Positions 46,178-56,290 of a stretch of DNA of 64,000 nt are shown one piece after another. The translations under genes and the position numbers were made by a program. The notes below the pieces were generated by a model that saw only the letters and a list, made by a program, of their open reading frames with translations, did not search any database and was not told the DNA's origin. The stretch comes from Chamaecyparis obtusa. Lineage: Eukaryota; Streptophyta; Pinopsida; Cupressales; Cupressaceae. Location of the stretch: assembly GCA_027943335.1 (NCBI GenBank), contig BSBK01003554.1, positions 310,001 through 374,000 on the forward strand, in the 5' to 3' direction. Within the stretch, counting starts at the first letter, position 1. Every line of letters starts with the position of its first letter.

Positions 46178-46466
46178 AAGGTTTAGTTGTTCTAAACTCC
46201 CGGCTGTAAAACCTTCCGAGATAGTTACTTTAGTTGTTTATATTTAACTAATTATTACATGCGCTAGGGTTTTCCTTTCAAGGCTTTTGATCTCCTTTAT
46301 AAGGACAATCCATTGTATATTTTATTCATTCATTATTTGAGGATATTTTCTTCTTCATATTTTTGAGTCAAACCATTGCCCTCTTCTTGTCTCTACTTCC
46401 TTGTAATAGGTTTTTTTATGTAGGTGATCTTCAAGTTTTGTGGATTTGTATTGCTCAAATCCTATA
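46178..46466 (+). repeat. Rearranged junction and third, partial LTR copy
   Basis: After GGACTGAC the second interior stops abruptly. A patch at about 46178-46225 combines a piece of this LTR (TTAGTTGTTCTAAACTC) with an inverted piece of the surrounding chromovirus-like LTR (CCGGCTGTAAAACCTTCC). Then the LTR resumes, with about 80 bp deleted between two TTTA sites, and ends CCTATA before the GCCCT duplication. Confidence 0.75.
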
Positions 46467-46623
46467 GCCCTAACTTGGAAGGTTTTACAGCCGGACATGT
46501 TAATGAAAATCAGAGTTAAACAATTACTTGTTGTTGTGCTGTTGTGTATTCCGTTGTGTTGTTCTGTTTGTTGCAAGGTTTGGACTAGCCTTAATTGGAT
46601 CCACCATCCTTGACTGCATCAGG

Positions 46624-46634
46624 TGGTATCATAG
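46624..46634 (+). promoter_or_regulatory. Chromovirus-like primer-binding site
   Basis: TGGTATCATAG lies two bases after the 5' LTR end. It matches the tRNA-iMet site TGGTATCAGAG except for one base. Confidence 0.75.
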
Positions 46635-46878
46635 TTGATAGTTGATCTTGTGGAGTGAAGGTTGACCTAGCAAGGTTGATCTTGAGAAGTTGATCCTATT
46701 GGAGCAAAGATTATGCGTAATCTGGATTACAAATCCGAGGCACTGAACTTGTGAAATCATGCCCTAGTTGTTTGTGCAAGGTGGTAGGTTGAGATCTAAC
46801 TTGTATGCAACTTGGAGATTGTCACAAGGTGGTCGGTGTAGGGTTTTTTGTAGAGGGTTATTTTGCATATCTTTAACG

Positions 46879-48604
46879 ATGCCTCTGAGAAGATTGGACC
46901 CTAGAGTTATTTCTGATCTTTGTGATACTGTGGAATCTTGGATCGTAGAGAAGGTGAAGTCAGATTTTAGATCTGAGATGGAGTTGATGAAGAATGACAT
47001 GGTCACTGAGATCATGAGAGCTGTTACTAGTATACCTTAGAATGTTGGTACTGAAGATGGATATAAAGAAGCTACTAAAGAATTTGAACCTGCTAGATCT
47101 AGTGGTGATAATCGAAGGGACAGATTTGGTGAAGAAAAAACTACTCGATTGCCTAGATCTAGAGCTCAATTAAGTAGCAGTTACCAAATGGAAGTTTCTA
47201 CTTTCTTTGGTACTTTGAAGCCTGAGAAATTGATTGATTGGATTGGTGAACTTGAAGATTTCTTTAACTTGGAAGAAATTGAAGATCCTCTTCGGGTGAG
47301 ATTAGCACACACAAATTTGAAAGGACATGCTGCTCTTTGGTGGTAAGAACTACAAAGAGATAGAGAAGATGAAGGTGAAATGAAGATTAATTAGTGGAGT
47401 TTGATGGTGACTAAGTTGAAAGATAAGTTCATACCTGCCGACTATGAGCTTGACTTGTTTAAGAAGTTGCAGAATCTAAAACAAAAGGATCTGTCTATTG
47501 AAGATTATACTGGGGAGTTCTACAAACTTACTATTTGGTTTGGACACCAAGAGCTTGGTAAGGAAAAGGTAGCTCGATATGTGAATGGTTTGAGATTCAA
47601 TATTCATGATGAGTTTGGTATGCTGAAGATTGATTCTATTGAAGATGCTTATCAATATGCTCTGAAGGTAGAAGATAAGTTGAAGAAGAAACAACATAGT
47701 AATTCCCGAGGGAAGGAGAAGACTGATCACTCAGTGAAGGATAAACTGACTAATGTAGAAGATGAACAGAAACCTATGGAACTGAAAAAGAAGACAAGTA
47801 GAGTTATCTTTAAGGGTACTTTCTATAACTATGGAGAGGAAGGACACCGTTCTTTTGAGTGTACATAGAAGAAGGTTGATCGATGAACTGCTGTGGTGAG
47901 TGAGAACATTCAAAATGAACCTAAATATGAGGACTTGCTACTTCAGTGAAAATTTCTCGATACAAAGGAGGAACCTTGTTAGAGGATTAACTTGTTTAGA
48001 ACTCGATGCAAGTCTAGAGGTAAAATTTGTGATGTTATTATTGATAGTGGTAGTACTGATAACCTTGTTGCTGAGGACATAGTTTAGAAACTTGGGTTGA
48101 ATAGAATGAAGCATCCTTGTCCTTATAGGATTGGCTAGTTACAAGATGTTCATGCTCTAGAAGTAAGAGAACAATGCTTTATTGATGTTCAGATTGACTA
48201 GTATAAGGATTTTGTGTTATGTGATATTGTGAAGATGAATAGTTTTGATATAATGCTCGGTAGACCTTGACAATATGATTGCAGAGCTATGTATGACAGT
48301 GTCCAAAATGTGTTTACTATTGAGAAGGATGGCAAAAAGTTTTCCCTAATGCCTTTGATGGATATAACGCTTGGTAGGAGAATCTTGAGTATTTGTAGTT
48401 GAGTTTAGTTTATGGATCCAGAGAAAATGAATGATTAGTTTGGAGAACCAACCTGTGTGTTATCAAGAAAAGACTTGAAGAGACAGAGAAAGTTGAAGTG
48501 GAAGACTATGCAAGCTGAAAAGGTGGAGGACTTGTATGTGAAGAACCAGTTTAGGATTTACGTGCTAAATCTTGGAAGATGTTCTTCTCACATATTAACA
48601 TCTT
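46879..48604 (+). pseudogene. Chromovirus-like gag and protease (decayed)
   Basis: ATG at 46879 (MPLRRLDPRVISDLCDTVES) opens one frame kept to 48604, broken by stops. The gag core reads FFGTLKPEKLIDWIGELEDF, LAHTNLKGHAALWW and KQKDLSIEDYTGEFYKLT, the pattern of plant chromoviruses. The zinc knuckle is damaged: TFYNYGEEGHRSFEC has Phe and Tyr where the first two Cys belong, both single-base changes from TGT. The protease keeps VIIDSGSTDNLVAED and IMLGRP. After it only about 70 codons remain before the 3' LTR, so RT, RNase H and integrase are deleted. Stops include TAG after LKGHAALWW. Confidence 0.85.
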
Positions 48605-48621
48605 TTGGAACCTGGGGTGTC

Positions 48622-49566
48622 TGATGCAGGGGCATCCAAGGTTGAGGTAGGGGTATTCTTGATCCTCGGTGAATCTACATGGGAGGTGTATGTTTGGTCA
48701 GTGTTACTCAGTTGTAGCCTTGACCGATGGTCTCGGTCATTGAAGGAAGCTCGGTCACTGAAGGAAATTGGTAATCTCTGGCACTTAGTGAAACTGTTAC
48801 TCGATGATGTCTATGGTACTCGGTCGACACTGGTGCTCGGTGATACCTGGCATGCTTAGTTATTTCACTATTGCTCAGTAGTTCTGGTTTATCGACTGGA
48901 GTTCTGTGTGATTTGTTGGGCCAACTTGGGGAATTTATTGTTGGTAGCTGTTGTTATAGGCCGACATGTTGGATTAAATGTTTGTAAGGCTATTTTGATG
49001 CCGACTTGTATTGAATTTAATATTTGTTGGGGGGAAGTTAATGGTTTCATCCAGTTGACTTGTGGCTGATGACTAGTATTTATAGGATGTTTAGGGTAGA
49101 TGTTTAGAGGAGCATGAGGAGGAGATAGAAGTTCATGACTTAGAAGACTTAGCGAATTAGATCTGAGGTTCTAAAAGCTGGAGTTGGTGAAGTTGTCAAA
49201 AAAATCTTGCATGATCTTGCAAATCAAATTGTTATTTGATAGTTTGTAGTTGCAGAGCTAGTGGTTTGCACACTTGGAGACTAGGAGATTTCTTGGAGGC
49301 TTGCGAGCTCAAGTTTAGATCTACCTTAGGGTTTCCATTAGCTTCTAATTATCTTCAGAGTTGAACTAGCTAAGATTGTATGGGATCTTGCAGAATTGTT
49401 TCTGATTGTAATTGGCCCTAACTCAGAAGGCCTTACAACTGGGCATGTTAATGAAAATCAGAGATAAACAATTACTTGTTGTGTTGTTGTGTATTCCATT
49501 GTGTTGTTCTATTGGCTGCAAGGTTTGGACTATCCCTAATTGGATCCACCATCCTTGACTGCATTA
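48622..49566 (+). repeat. Chromovirus-like 3' LTR
   Basis: 945 bp, TGATGCAGG to TGCATTA, uninterrupted, followed by GAAAA. The purine tract before it is weak (GGAACCTGGGGTGTC). Confidence 0.9.
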
Positions 49567-50354
49567 GAAAAGGACCAACCTAGAGAGAAACATAGCCCCC
49601 AACCAAATATATCCAAGACCCAAAAAGACCCCTTGAATTGACTAGATACAATACCTGGATTACCAAAAATATCCCACAAAATCTCCAATGAAGCAAGCCA
49701 AATTAGAAGATGCAACATAGTAGAAGAAGCTATCATCCATGAAAGTTCCCCAAAATATGATGCCAAAACTACTTCCATAATGAAATAGGCCCCCAAAATG
49801 TTGGATCAAAATACATTTGCAGGGCAGAAGCATCTGATCATAAGTAGAATTTAGTTACAAGAATATTTTATGTGGCACCGAGAACAAAATCCAGCAGATG
49901 AAGAAGTCAAAGAACTCCATGCACCCATATATAGCATTACCACTAATCATGAATATTGGTTATCTGAAAACATCTGCAAAAATTGGTAGAAAAACAAGGA
50001 AATGCCAATTCACATGTATTATGGGTCACTCAACATCCATTGGTTGAGATTCACCAACCCAAGCAACACAACTCAAAATCTTTCCCTAGCTAAGAGGAGT
50101 TGAGACCATTATCTTTGAAATCCTGCATAGTAGAAATAGCTGCCAACAGAGAGTCCTAGGCATTAGGCACAATGTCCTATTCCCAAGAGTTATGAATTGA
50201 GATGACATGACTAGAATATGAAGCATGCCCATTTGATGAAGCCCTAGCCGATGAAGGAGATGAAATATTGTGGTCATGACCCACAATGGCAATTAGATCA
50301 TGAAATTTGGAGAATGCCCTGCTTTTGGTCTGGGAATCAAATACGTAAGATGAA

Positions 50355-50615
50355 ATATAATTTTTATTATGGTTGATTTTATATCATTTATGAGTTCATT
50401 TTGGTATTTGATATAGAGAATGAATTTATATTGATATCTCTTTGCTAAGAGCCAAGGACTAAGAGGCATCTATTCCACCAAGTTGTCAAAGAACAAGAAT
50501 GGTCTCATTACTTGTATCATACAGGTCTAATAGTTTGAACATTGATTAATAGTTTAATCAAGAAACATATTATCAATCTCACCAATTATACTTAGTTAGT
50601 TAAACTACAACCCAT

Positions 50616-50707
<92 letters not shown>

Positions 50708-50977
50708 CGCTCGCTCTCTCTCTCCCACACACACACACACACACTTTAACAGATTAAATATCACCCAAAATACAATTGTCTAAGCTAGCTAGGAATGACA
50801 TCACTAGAACATAATTTACAAACAATGTTGAGAGGTGTAATTAATTGTTACACTATGATCTAATGTGCCTACATGGATAAATGTTAACATGATTCACAAC
50901 TATTCAACTGCATCCAAACCAATTTTCCTGAGTTAATAGTATATTAGAAATTTTTAACATATATAATTTTAGAAATA
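50355..50977 (+). repeat. Tandem-duplicated host unit, copy 2
   Basis: About 620 bp including a microsatellite. It starts near TTTTTATTATGGTTGATTTTATATC and ends near ATATATAATTTTAGAAATAC. The same order of blocks (GATTTTATATCATTTA, TTTATATTGATATCTCT, GCATCTATT, AATCAAGAAAC) recurs in copy 3. Confidence 0.7.
50622..50744. repeat. (CT)n/(CA)n compound microsatellite
   Basis: CT repeats fill 50622-50725 with a few GCTC changes near 50704-50714, followed by CA repeats to 50744. It lies within copy 2 only; copies 1 and 3 lack it at the matching place. Frames read across it have no meaning. Confidence 0.98.
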
Positions 50978-51355
50978 CTTTTTTTTACCATGGATGATTT
51001 TATATCATTTACAATTTAATTTTTCTATTTGATAGTGAGCACAAGTTTATATTGATATCTCTATGCTAAGAAGTTTGAGAGCATCTATTTCACCAATTTG
51101 ACAAAAAAACCGCAGTCGCATTCCTTATACCATATATTTAAAAATTTGAACAATAATAAATAATGTAATCAAGAAACTATTAAATTTATTTTTTCCAAAA
51201 TAATCTATATAATTTGAAATACAACGGACTATATACACATATTGATTATTCTAATTTAAAATATTAAATATCACCAAGTACAATCAACTATGCCGAAAAA
51301 GAATGACCTCATTAAAACTTAAACAGACAAATAGTGATGAAAGGGGTAAGTAATC
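50978..51355 (+). repeat. Tandem-duplicated host unit, copy 3 (diverged)
   Basis: Aligns with copy 2 without the microsatellite: CATGGATGATTTTATATCATTT, TTATATTGATATCTCTATGC, ATCAAGAAACTATTAAA and AAATATCACC. Divergence is higher than between copies 1 and 2. Confidence 0.65.
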
Positions 51356-51695
51356 AGGTTTGTTTAAAAAATAATCTAAAATTTTGCATTTTTCCTTCAC
51401 TATTTTGGCCGGGTTCCTTGGCATAGACACTTTTGATTGACATAAAACGAGTGGGACCAAATTTGGTATGCTCCATCAAAGATGGAATGTCACTTATGTC
51501 TAGGAATAGATTCACACCGTTGGATGTGGAGTAGATTGCAATGCTGGCAGTAAAATTTGAGAGGTCTAAATTCAATGGTTGTCCTCTTTTAAATGCCTGG
51601 ATCCAATGAGGCAGGCGAATTATACAAAGCATGTCTTTTAGTTTGAGTACGAAGATAATGTTATGGGGATAAGAAACTATGAGGGGAAATAACAA
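51354..51695 (-). CDS. Hypothetical 113-codon ORF
   Basis: Minus-strand frame directly beyond the tandem units. The product reads like real protein in its middle (LPHWIQAFKRGQPLNLDLSN, then VNLFLDISDIPSLMEH and KFGPTRFMSIKSVYAKEPG), with no low-complexity bias. No family is recognised and no start context can be judged. It may be one exon or a remnant of a host gene, or chance. Confidence 0.25.
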   Translation of the reverse strand: MLFPLIVSYPHNIIFVLKLKDMLCIIRLPHWIQAFKRGQPLNLDLSNFTASIAIYSTSNGVNLFLDISDIPSLMEHTKFGPTRFMSIKSVYAKEPGQNSEGKMQNFRLFFKQT

Positions 51696-51699
51696 TCCA

Positions 51700-52860
51700 T
51701 ATAAAGCTTTTAAACAACTTGCATATTCTTTTTTTTCCCTTACAGATAGATATATATCATTCTTTACTATATGGCCAGACTAGTTGGAGGGTTTCTTTTT
51801 CCATCAATGTTGGATCACATTCTATGATTCATCATAGTTATGTTAGAGAATTTAATGAGTAGAATTTATATATTGTTTAATCTTATTTCTCGATTAAAAA
51901 AATATTAATATTATTAAATTCAGAAATAAGATTGAGCAATGAGAAATTGTGAAAACTTGATATCATTAATTTATATATTTCCAGCTTGAATGTTACAAAC
52001 TATTGTGGGTCAAAAGTATATGAATAGTAGATCAGTCAAGAAGGATAATAAAATAATGTAAACTATTATTATTCATAAGGTATATGCTTTCAGTATATTT
52101 TTAATTGTTTGTTTACAAATATATATGTTGTTTAAGTAAAATTGATTATGTAATCTAAAAATTATTCAAGATTATGAGAAATTTTAAATATTGAACAATA
52201 TAGCATCATGTATCTTATATTTTTATATTCCTCATTCTTTATGATGTTGGAGCCTTGAATTCAGCAAGACTTCATCTCTAGTGAGCTCTTTAAGAGCCAT
52301 TCAACTTTACCAACAAATCAAGAACCCATTGACATGTCTTTCCTTCCCCCTGCTTCCTTTCAATGTTATGTCTGCAATCTATTTTTTCACCCTCTTCTTT
52401 CTGATATTAGATTAGTTAATGTGATTCAAAACATTGAATGAAAACCATATAAATTAAATCCCAAAACAATCTTATTTAATCTACATGATTTGCAAAAAAG
52501 ACTACCAATCATAATATTTAATTTTATTAGACATATAATCCATTTCAATTAATTCTTAATTTACTAGTTGTTTTTTCCTAAAACACTAAAGCCTATAAAT
52601 GTCCCTAAAATCAAATTATCATTCTCAATTTGGAAGTTTAAATTCTTCATGTTAAAACTCTTAGATCTCTTCCTGTCCAATGGCTCTATTTGTACAAATT
52701 TTCCTAAATTTTGATCAGGCCACAAAATAGAGTGTCTCTATAAAAGTTATCTTTAATGTTAAGATTTCAATGGGGAAGCATACCTATGTACATATCATTA
52801 ATTGTTTTAAACAATCTCTTAAAAAATGTTGTTATTATGAATGCATTCTTCCATGTACAA
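51700..52860. other. AT-rich intergenic or intronic DNA
   Basis: No gene is recognised on either strand. It lies 5' of the first visible exon of the LRR receptor-kinase remnant, so upstream exons (LRR N-terminal cap) would be expected here or further left; I could not find them. Confidence 0.4.
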
Positions 52861-52864
52861 CAAA

Positions 52865-52935
52865 TTATCAAGCACGGTGCTGGAGGGAAATCTCCGAAAT
52901 GATATCAGTTCCCTAACTGCAGTACTCGACATTCT
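52865..52935 (+). pseudogene. LRR receptor-kinase exon, piece 1
   Basis: Reads LSSTVLEGNLRNDISSLTAV then LDIL, a plant leucine-rich repeat of the kind LSSxGLEGxLxxDIxxLTxL. It ends in CATTCT before a GTTAGT splice donor at 52936. The next exon (62011) continues in phase: LDIL then DLFCNTGLTGRLP. The style is that of the Arabidopsis LRR-VIII receptor kinases (At5g49760-like), which have one LRR per short exon. The start of the exon is approximate. Confidence 0.7.
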
Positions 52936-53195
52936 GTTAGTCTTTTTATTTTAGTTTTTAACATAGAGTGGTAGAGACCACTAAAAGAGATTATATTAAA
53001 AAAAAATCAGATTTAATAGAATGAATAATCAAGATATGTAGACTTAATAAAATGAATGATCAAAAACATCAAATTCTCAGACTATATAATATTAGTTTGG
53101 AATCGTTAAATAAATCTTTTTCCATCGAATTGCAAAAGTTATAACTTATACAGAGATCAGTAATTAAAATTTGTTTAGTTTTTGTTTTTTTAATA

Positions 53196-53209
53196 TAAAT
53201 ACATTAGGG
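53196..53209 (+). repeat. LINE target-site duplication, left copy
   Basis: TAAATACATTAGGG, repeated exactly at 61999-62012. It contains the intron 3' splice site CATTAG/GG. Confidence 0.95.
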
Positions 53210-53214
53210 GAGTA

Positions 53215-55440
53215 ATGGCACTCGCAGAGAAGTTGCAGGCTGTACACATGGAGGATTCGCAGAGCGCACATGCGGCCAAGGGAGATGCACCTGGTACCAA
53301 TGCTCTACCAGGTAGTTGTAGTGGGTCGAAGGGTGGTGCAGGTTCCAATGTGTCTTTTCCTAAATCTGCGATCAAGGGTTTTGATAAGTTTAGGGGTCCT
53401 CAGTTTCATGCTTAGTAGGCTGATATTCCGTTTGATGAATAAGATCTGGCCTGGCTCAAATCCACAGTGCATGTTCCTCAATGGGTTTTTCTGTAAGGAA
53501 AATGAAGGGATTGTGCTTTTACCAGCCTTGTGTCTCATTTTTTTTTATCAAAACCCCCATCAAGCGAATGGTCAACCCAAGAACATTTATTTGAAGAAAA
53601 CTTAGAGGGCTTTAGTTTTCGAAGGTATTCTTGGCCCTCATCCGTCGGTCGTCTTAGATGGTAACAAAACATTTCAACATGGGAACTCTTTCCATCAGCC
53701 TATTTTTCATCACCGCCGCCGTTCCCAAACCTACCATCATAAATCCTTTCTTCCTTAGCCAATTTTTGATATATGCCAAGACTCCTACCCTCCTTCTCCC
53801 TCAATTTCAAACCCCAATTCTCCAGATCCATTTGTAGTTTTTTCATCTTTATCTAGTTACCCACCTTTTGTTTCTTCCCCTAATCGTATTCCAATTGTCC
53901 AACCCTCATTTCTTTCTTTCCCTAATAACATACCCATCTTGCGTCGAGGTCCCTTCGACCCAAATCCTCATACCCATGAGTCTATCTTGAATCCCCCTTT
54001 TCATCAGAAGCAGGACCGGCTCCCTCAGAAGGAGGTTTGTCAGCAACAGCCAACGGAGCCAAGGGCAACCTTTCCTTTTGACATGATTCATTCTTCTGTT
54101 GATCATTTGAGGTCTTCGACTCTTATTGGTAAGATACAATCCTATGTAGATTTTGAGAGTCTAATTGCTTGGGCTAGTAATTCTTGGGAGGGTCTTAAGG
54201 AATTGTTTTTGTATGAGAAAGACTTATTTTTTTTGGTAATTTTTGAGTCTATAGAGTGCAAATTGGATGTGCACAAATTTAAGGGCTGGTTCTATAAAGG
54301 TATTGGAATCTTCACTGTGGCTTGGATCCCTCATTTTGATGTCAATTTGGCCTTGCCCCCATTCATGCTGCATTGGATTTCTTTACCTCACCCTCCATTA
54401 GAATATAGAGACCCTACTAAGGTGGAAATTTAGGCCAACACCTTAGGAATTTTCGTCAAACACAATCTTGTCCCTTTCCTCCAACCGCATCTCCCCATTA
54501 GAGTATGTCTCCTACTCAAGCAAACCAAAGCTCGGCCAACAAAAATATCAATATGTTCTAAGTTTTGGGTTTGGAGTCAGCTTATTGAGTATTAGGATCT
54601 AGCTTCTATAGGTCATCTTACTAATTCTTTGGGGCATTTTTCATACCAATGCCAAAACCTTCCTAAGACTTCGCTTGATATATGCCAAAGCTTTGCCTCC
54701 AATCCTAAGTTTTGCTCCCAAACCCCTCCTTCAACCCCCTCCTCCCTACTACTAGCCACCTCTCCTCCTCTCTCTTTGGTTCTTGAGTTACAATTAATAC
54801 CTTTCAGGCCCTCTATTCTTAATTCAGAGGCTACCAGGTTTTACTTTGTCAGTTTTGCGATTTCCAACGTCATTGCTTGTGTCAATCTTTTCCTGCTTTT
54901 TAATTTGCATTAGGTGTTAAAAGTCTGCCTATGCTTAAAATCAGGGCTGCTAATACTTCAAGGATGGCAGTCTCATCTCCTTCATATTGCTCTAAAGTTA
55001 TTTCACTAGTATCATTTACATTCAGTACAACTTTTCCTTGGAATCTCCTTATCTATAAGATTACCTATCCCTCTTTGTACGCATCATGGATTGATTTCCG
55101 TCTAATCTCATAGAGCCACTTTTTTGTAGATACATATGCTGATAAGGTGGTGCACTATCTAATTTTTAATAGTCAACCCTTTACTCACGTCCTGCAATCC
55201 TCTCCTCCCTTATACTCGGATCAAGAACTTCATCTCATGTCTAATAACATCCTTATCTCGGTAGCATCGCAACTTATTGATGAAATTGTGGCTGAAGCAA
55301 AGTTTCAAGATCAAGATTTGGGTGGTATGAGCTCCCCTTCGGTCATAGGTATGGATTTCAACTACTCCCAAGATTTATCAGTATCATAGTCTCCAAGTTC
55401 CCAGGTATCTTTATCTCTTGCACCTGTAGTTAAAATTCCT
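53215..55440 (+). pseudogene. LINE ORF1 (decayed)
   Basis: Opens MALAEKLQAVHMEDSQSAHA and carries KGFDKFRGPQFHA before TAG. The frame then changes. A DUF4283-like RNA-binding part lies at 54100-54440 (SNSWEGLKELFLYEKDLFFL, then ALPPFMLHWISLPHPPLEY). A reduced zinc knuckle follows near 54615 (GHLTNSLGHFSYQCQNLP). The rest to about 55440 is Ser/Pro-rich and ends with a basic patch (KRGRKL). ORF1 proteins of plant L1 elements bind element RNA. Several frameshifts and stops make it non-functional. Confidence 0.7.
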
Positions 55441-55550
55441 AGGAAAAGGGGTAGGAAGCTGTTGGCTTCTAAAACCAAAGATGAAATAGAAGTAGGTATC
55501 CAATCCACTTTACTAGACTCTTTCTCCCCTATCATTAGAACAAGGAGAGT

Positions 55551-56290
55551 GTGTCGCTCTCTAAATTCTCAATGAAGATTCTATCCTGGAATGTTAGGGG
55601 CATAAACACCCTTGGCAAAAGAGGTAGAATCAAAAAAATTATCGATTCTTCTCAAGAAGATATTATCATGTTTCAAGAGTCTAAGCTATCTATAGATTGT
55701 TATGATAAATTCATTTCCAAATGGTCTCTTTGGGATTCCTCTTGTGTCCCTTCATCTGGGGCATCTAGAGGTCTTTTAACTCTTTGGAAGAAAAAGGGTA
55801 TGCAGGGTAAATTCTTGTCTACTAATCCAAATTGGCAACTTCTAAAATTTTCCTGCTTCGATGTTACTTTCCTTTTGTTCAATGTCTATGGCCCATCCTC
55901 CCCACATGAAAAACTTGGTCTATGGGAATCCTTAGCTGATCAATTTAGTAGATTTCATGATCTTCCTACTATCTTAGGTGGAGATTTCAATGCTATCTCA
56001 ACTTTAGAGGAAAAATCTAGAGGTAACCCTACAGTCCAGAGGGTTATAGATGTGTTCTCTTTTTTCATTGAAAATAATGCTTTATGTGACATTCCTCCTT
56101 CAAATGGTCTGTATACATGGACTAACCATAGAGCTACCTCCCCCATCTCATCTATATTGGATAGATTTCTTATGTCATGTGATTTCAAATTTCTCAACTT
56201 CACTTTCTCTTCAGAAATTTTGGCTTCTTCAGAGTCTGATCACTTTCCCATTTCGCTAAATCTAGTTGCAACAGGTAATCAAAAAAATAT
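55551..56290 (+). pseudogene. LINE ORF2, AP-endonuclease domain
   Basis: ATG at 55572 opens MKILSWNVRGINTLGKRGRI, the classic start of plant L1 ORF2. Motifs: IIMFQESKLS (catalytic Glu), FNVYGPSSPHEK, ILGGDFNAIS, SILDRFLMSCDF and SESDHFPISL. All active-site residues of the endonuclease-exonuclease-phosphatase fold look intact. It would nick the target DNA to prime reverse transcription. A frameshift near 56290 cuts it from RT. Confidence 0.88.

Larger units (their letters stand above)
43013..46466 (+). mobile_element. Non-coding LTR element with three LTR copies, TSD GCCCT
   Basis: LTR (43013-43409), PBS TGGTATCAGAGCC, 2.1-kb interior, purine tract, LTR (45488-45884), the same PBS and about 290 bp of a second interior, then a third, internally deleted LTR (about 46225-46466). 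The whole is flanked by GCCCT (43008-43012 and 46467-46471), so it sits as a single insertion. No gag or pol is recognised in the interior, so it depended on other elements (LARD-like). The first two LTRs are both 397 bp and differ at roughly 20 sites by eye. Confidence 0.88.
42206..46621 (+). repeat. Chromovirus-like 5' LTR, split by nested element
   Basis: Parts 42206-43012 and 46472-46621 together match the uninterrupted 3' LTR at 48622-49566. The break falls after TTGGCCCT, and GCCCT is repeated at the far side (46467-46471). Confidence 0.9.
42206..49566 (+). mobile_element. Chromovirus-like gag-protease LTR element (non-autonomous), TSD GAAAA
   Basis: Two LTRs begin TGATGCA and end TGCATCA (TGCATTA in the 3' copy), a 7-bp inverted repeat. 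GAAAA precedes (42201-42205) and follows (49567-49571), so the insertion is intact. Inside are a tRNA-Met-type PBS, gag and a protease; RT, RNase H and integrase are absent. Its 5' LTR is interrupted by another LTR element (43013-46466). Confidence 0.9.
42074..50354 (-). mobile_element. 5'-truncated LINE fragment, split by the chromovirus-like element
   Basis: On the minus strand its 3' end is a poly(A) run (T-run 42075-42083), preceded by a tail like that of the full LINE at 61950 (both have GTGGC near a TTGCCAC-type box). The left part is 42074-42205 and the rest 49567-50354. ATATAAT stands on both sides (42067-42073 and 50355-50361) as a likely target duplication. No coding domain is recognised, as expected for a short 3' remnant. 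Confidence 0.6.

Noticed and set aside
48605..48859. 84-codon frame running into the 3' LTR of the gag-protease element
   Set aside because: It crosses the LTR boundary and is not kept in the 5' LTR copy.
50622..50744. Long stop-free reading through the CT/CA run as a Leu/Ser protein
   Set aside because: Pure microsatellite; no start context or flanking coding sequence.
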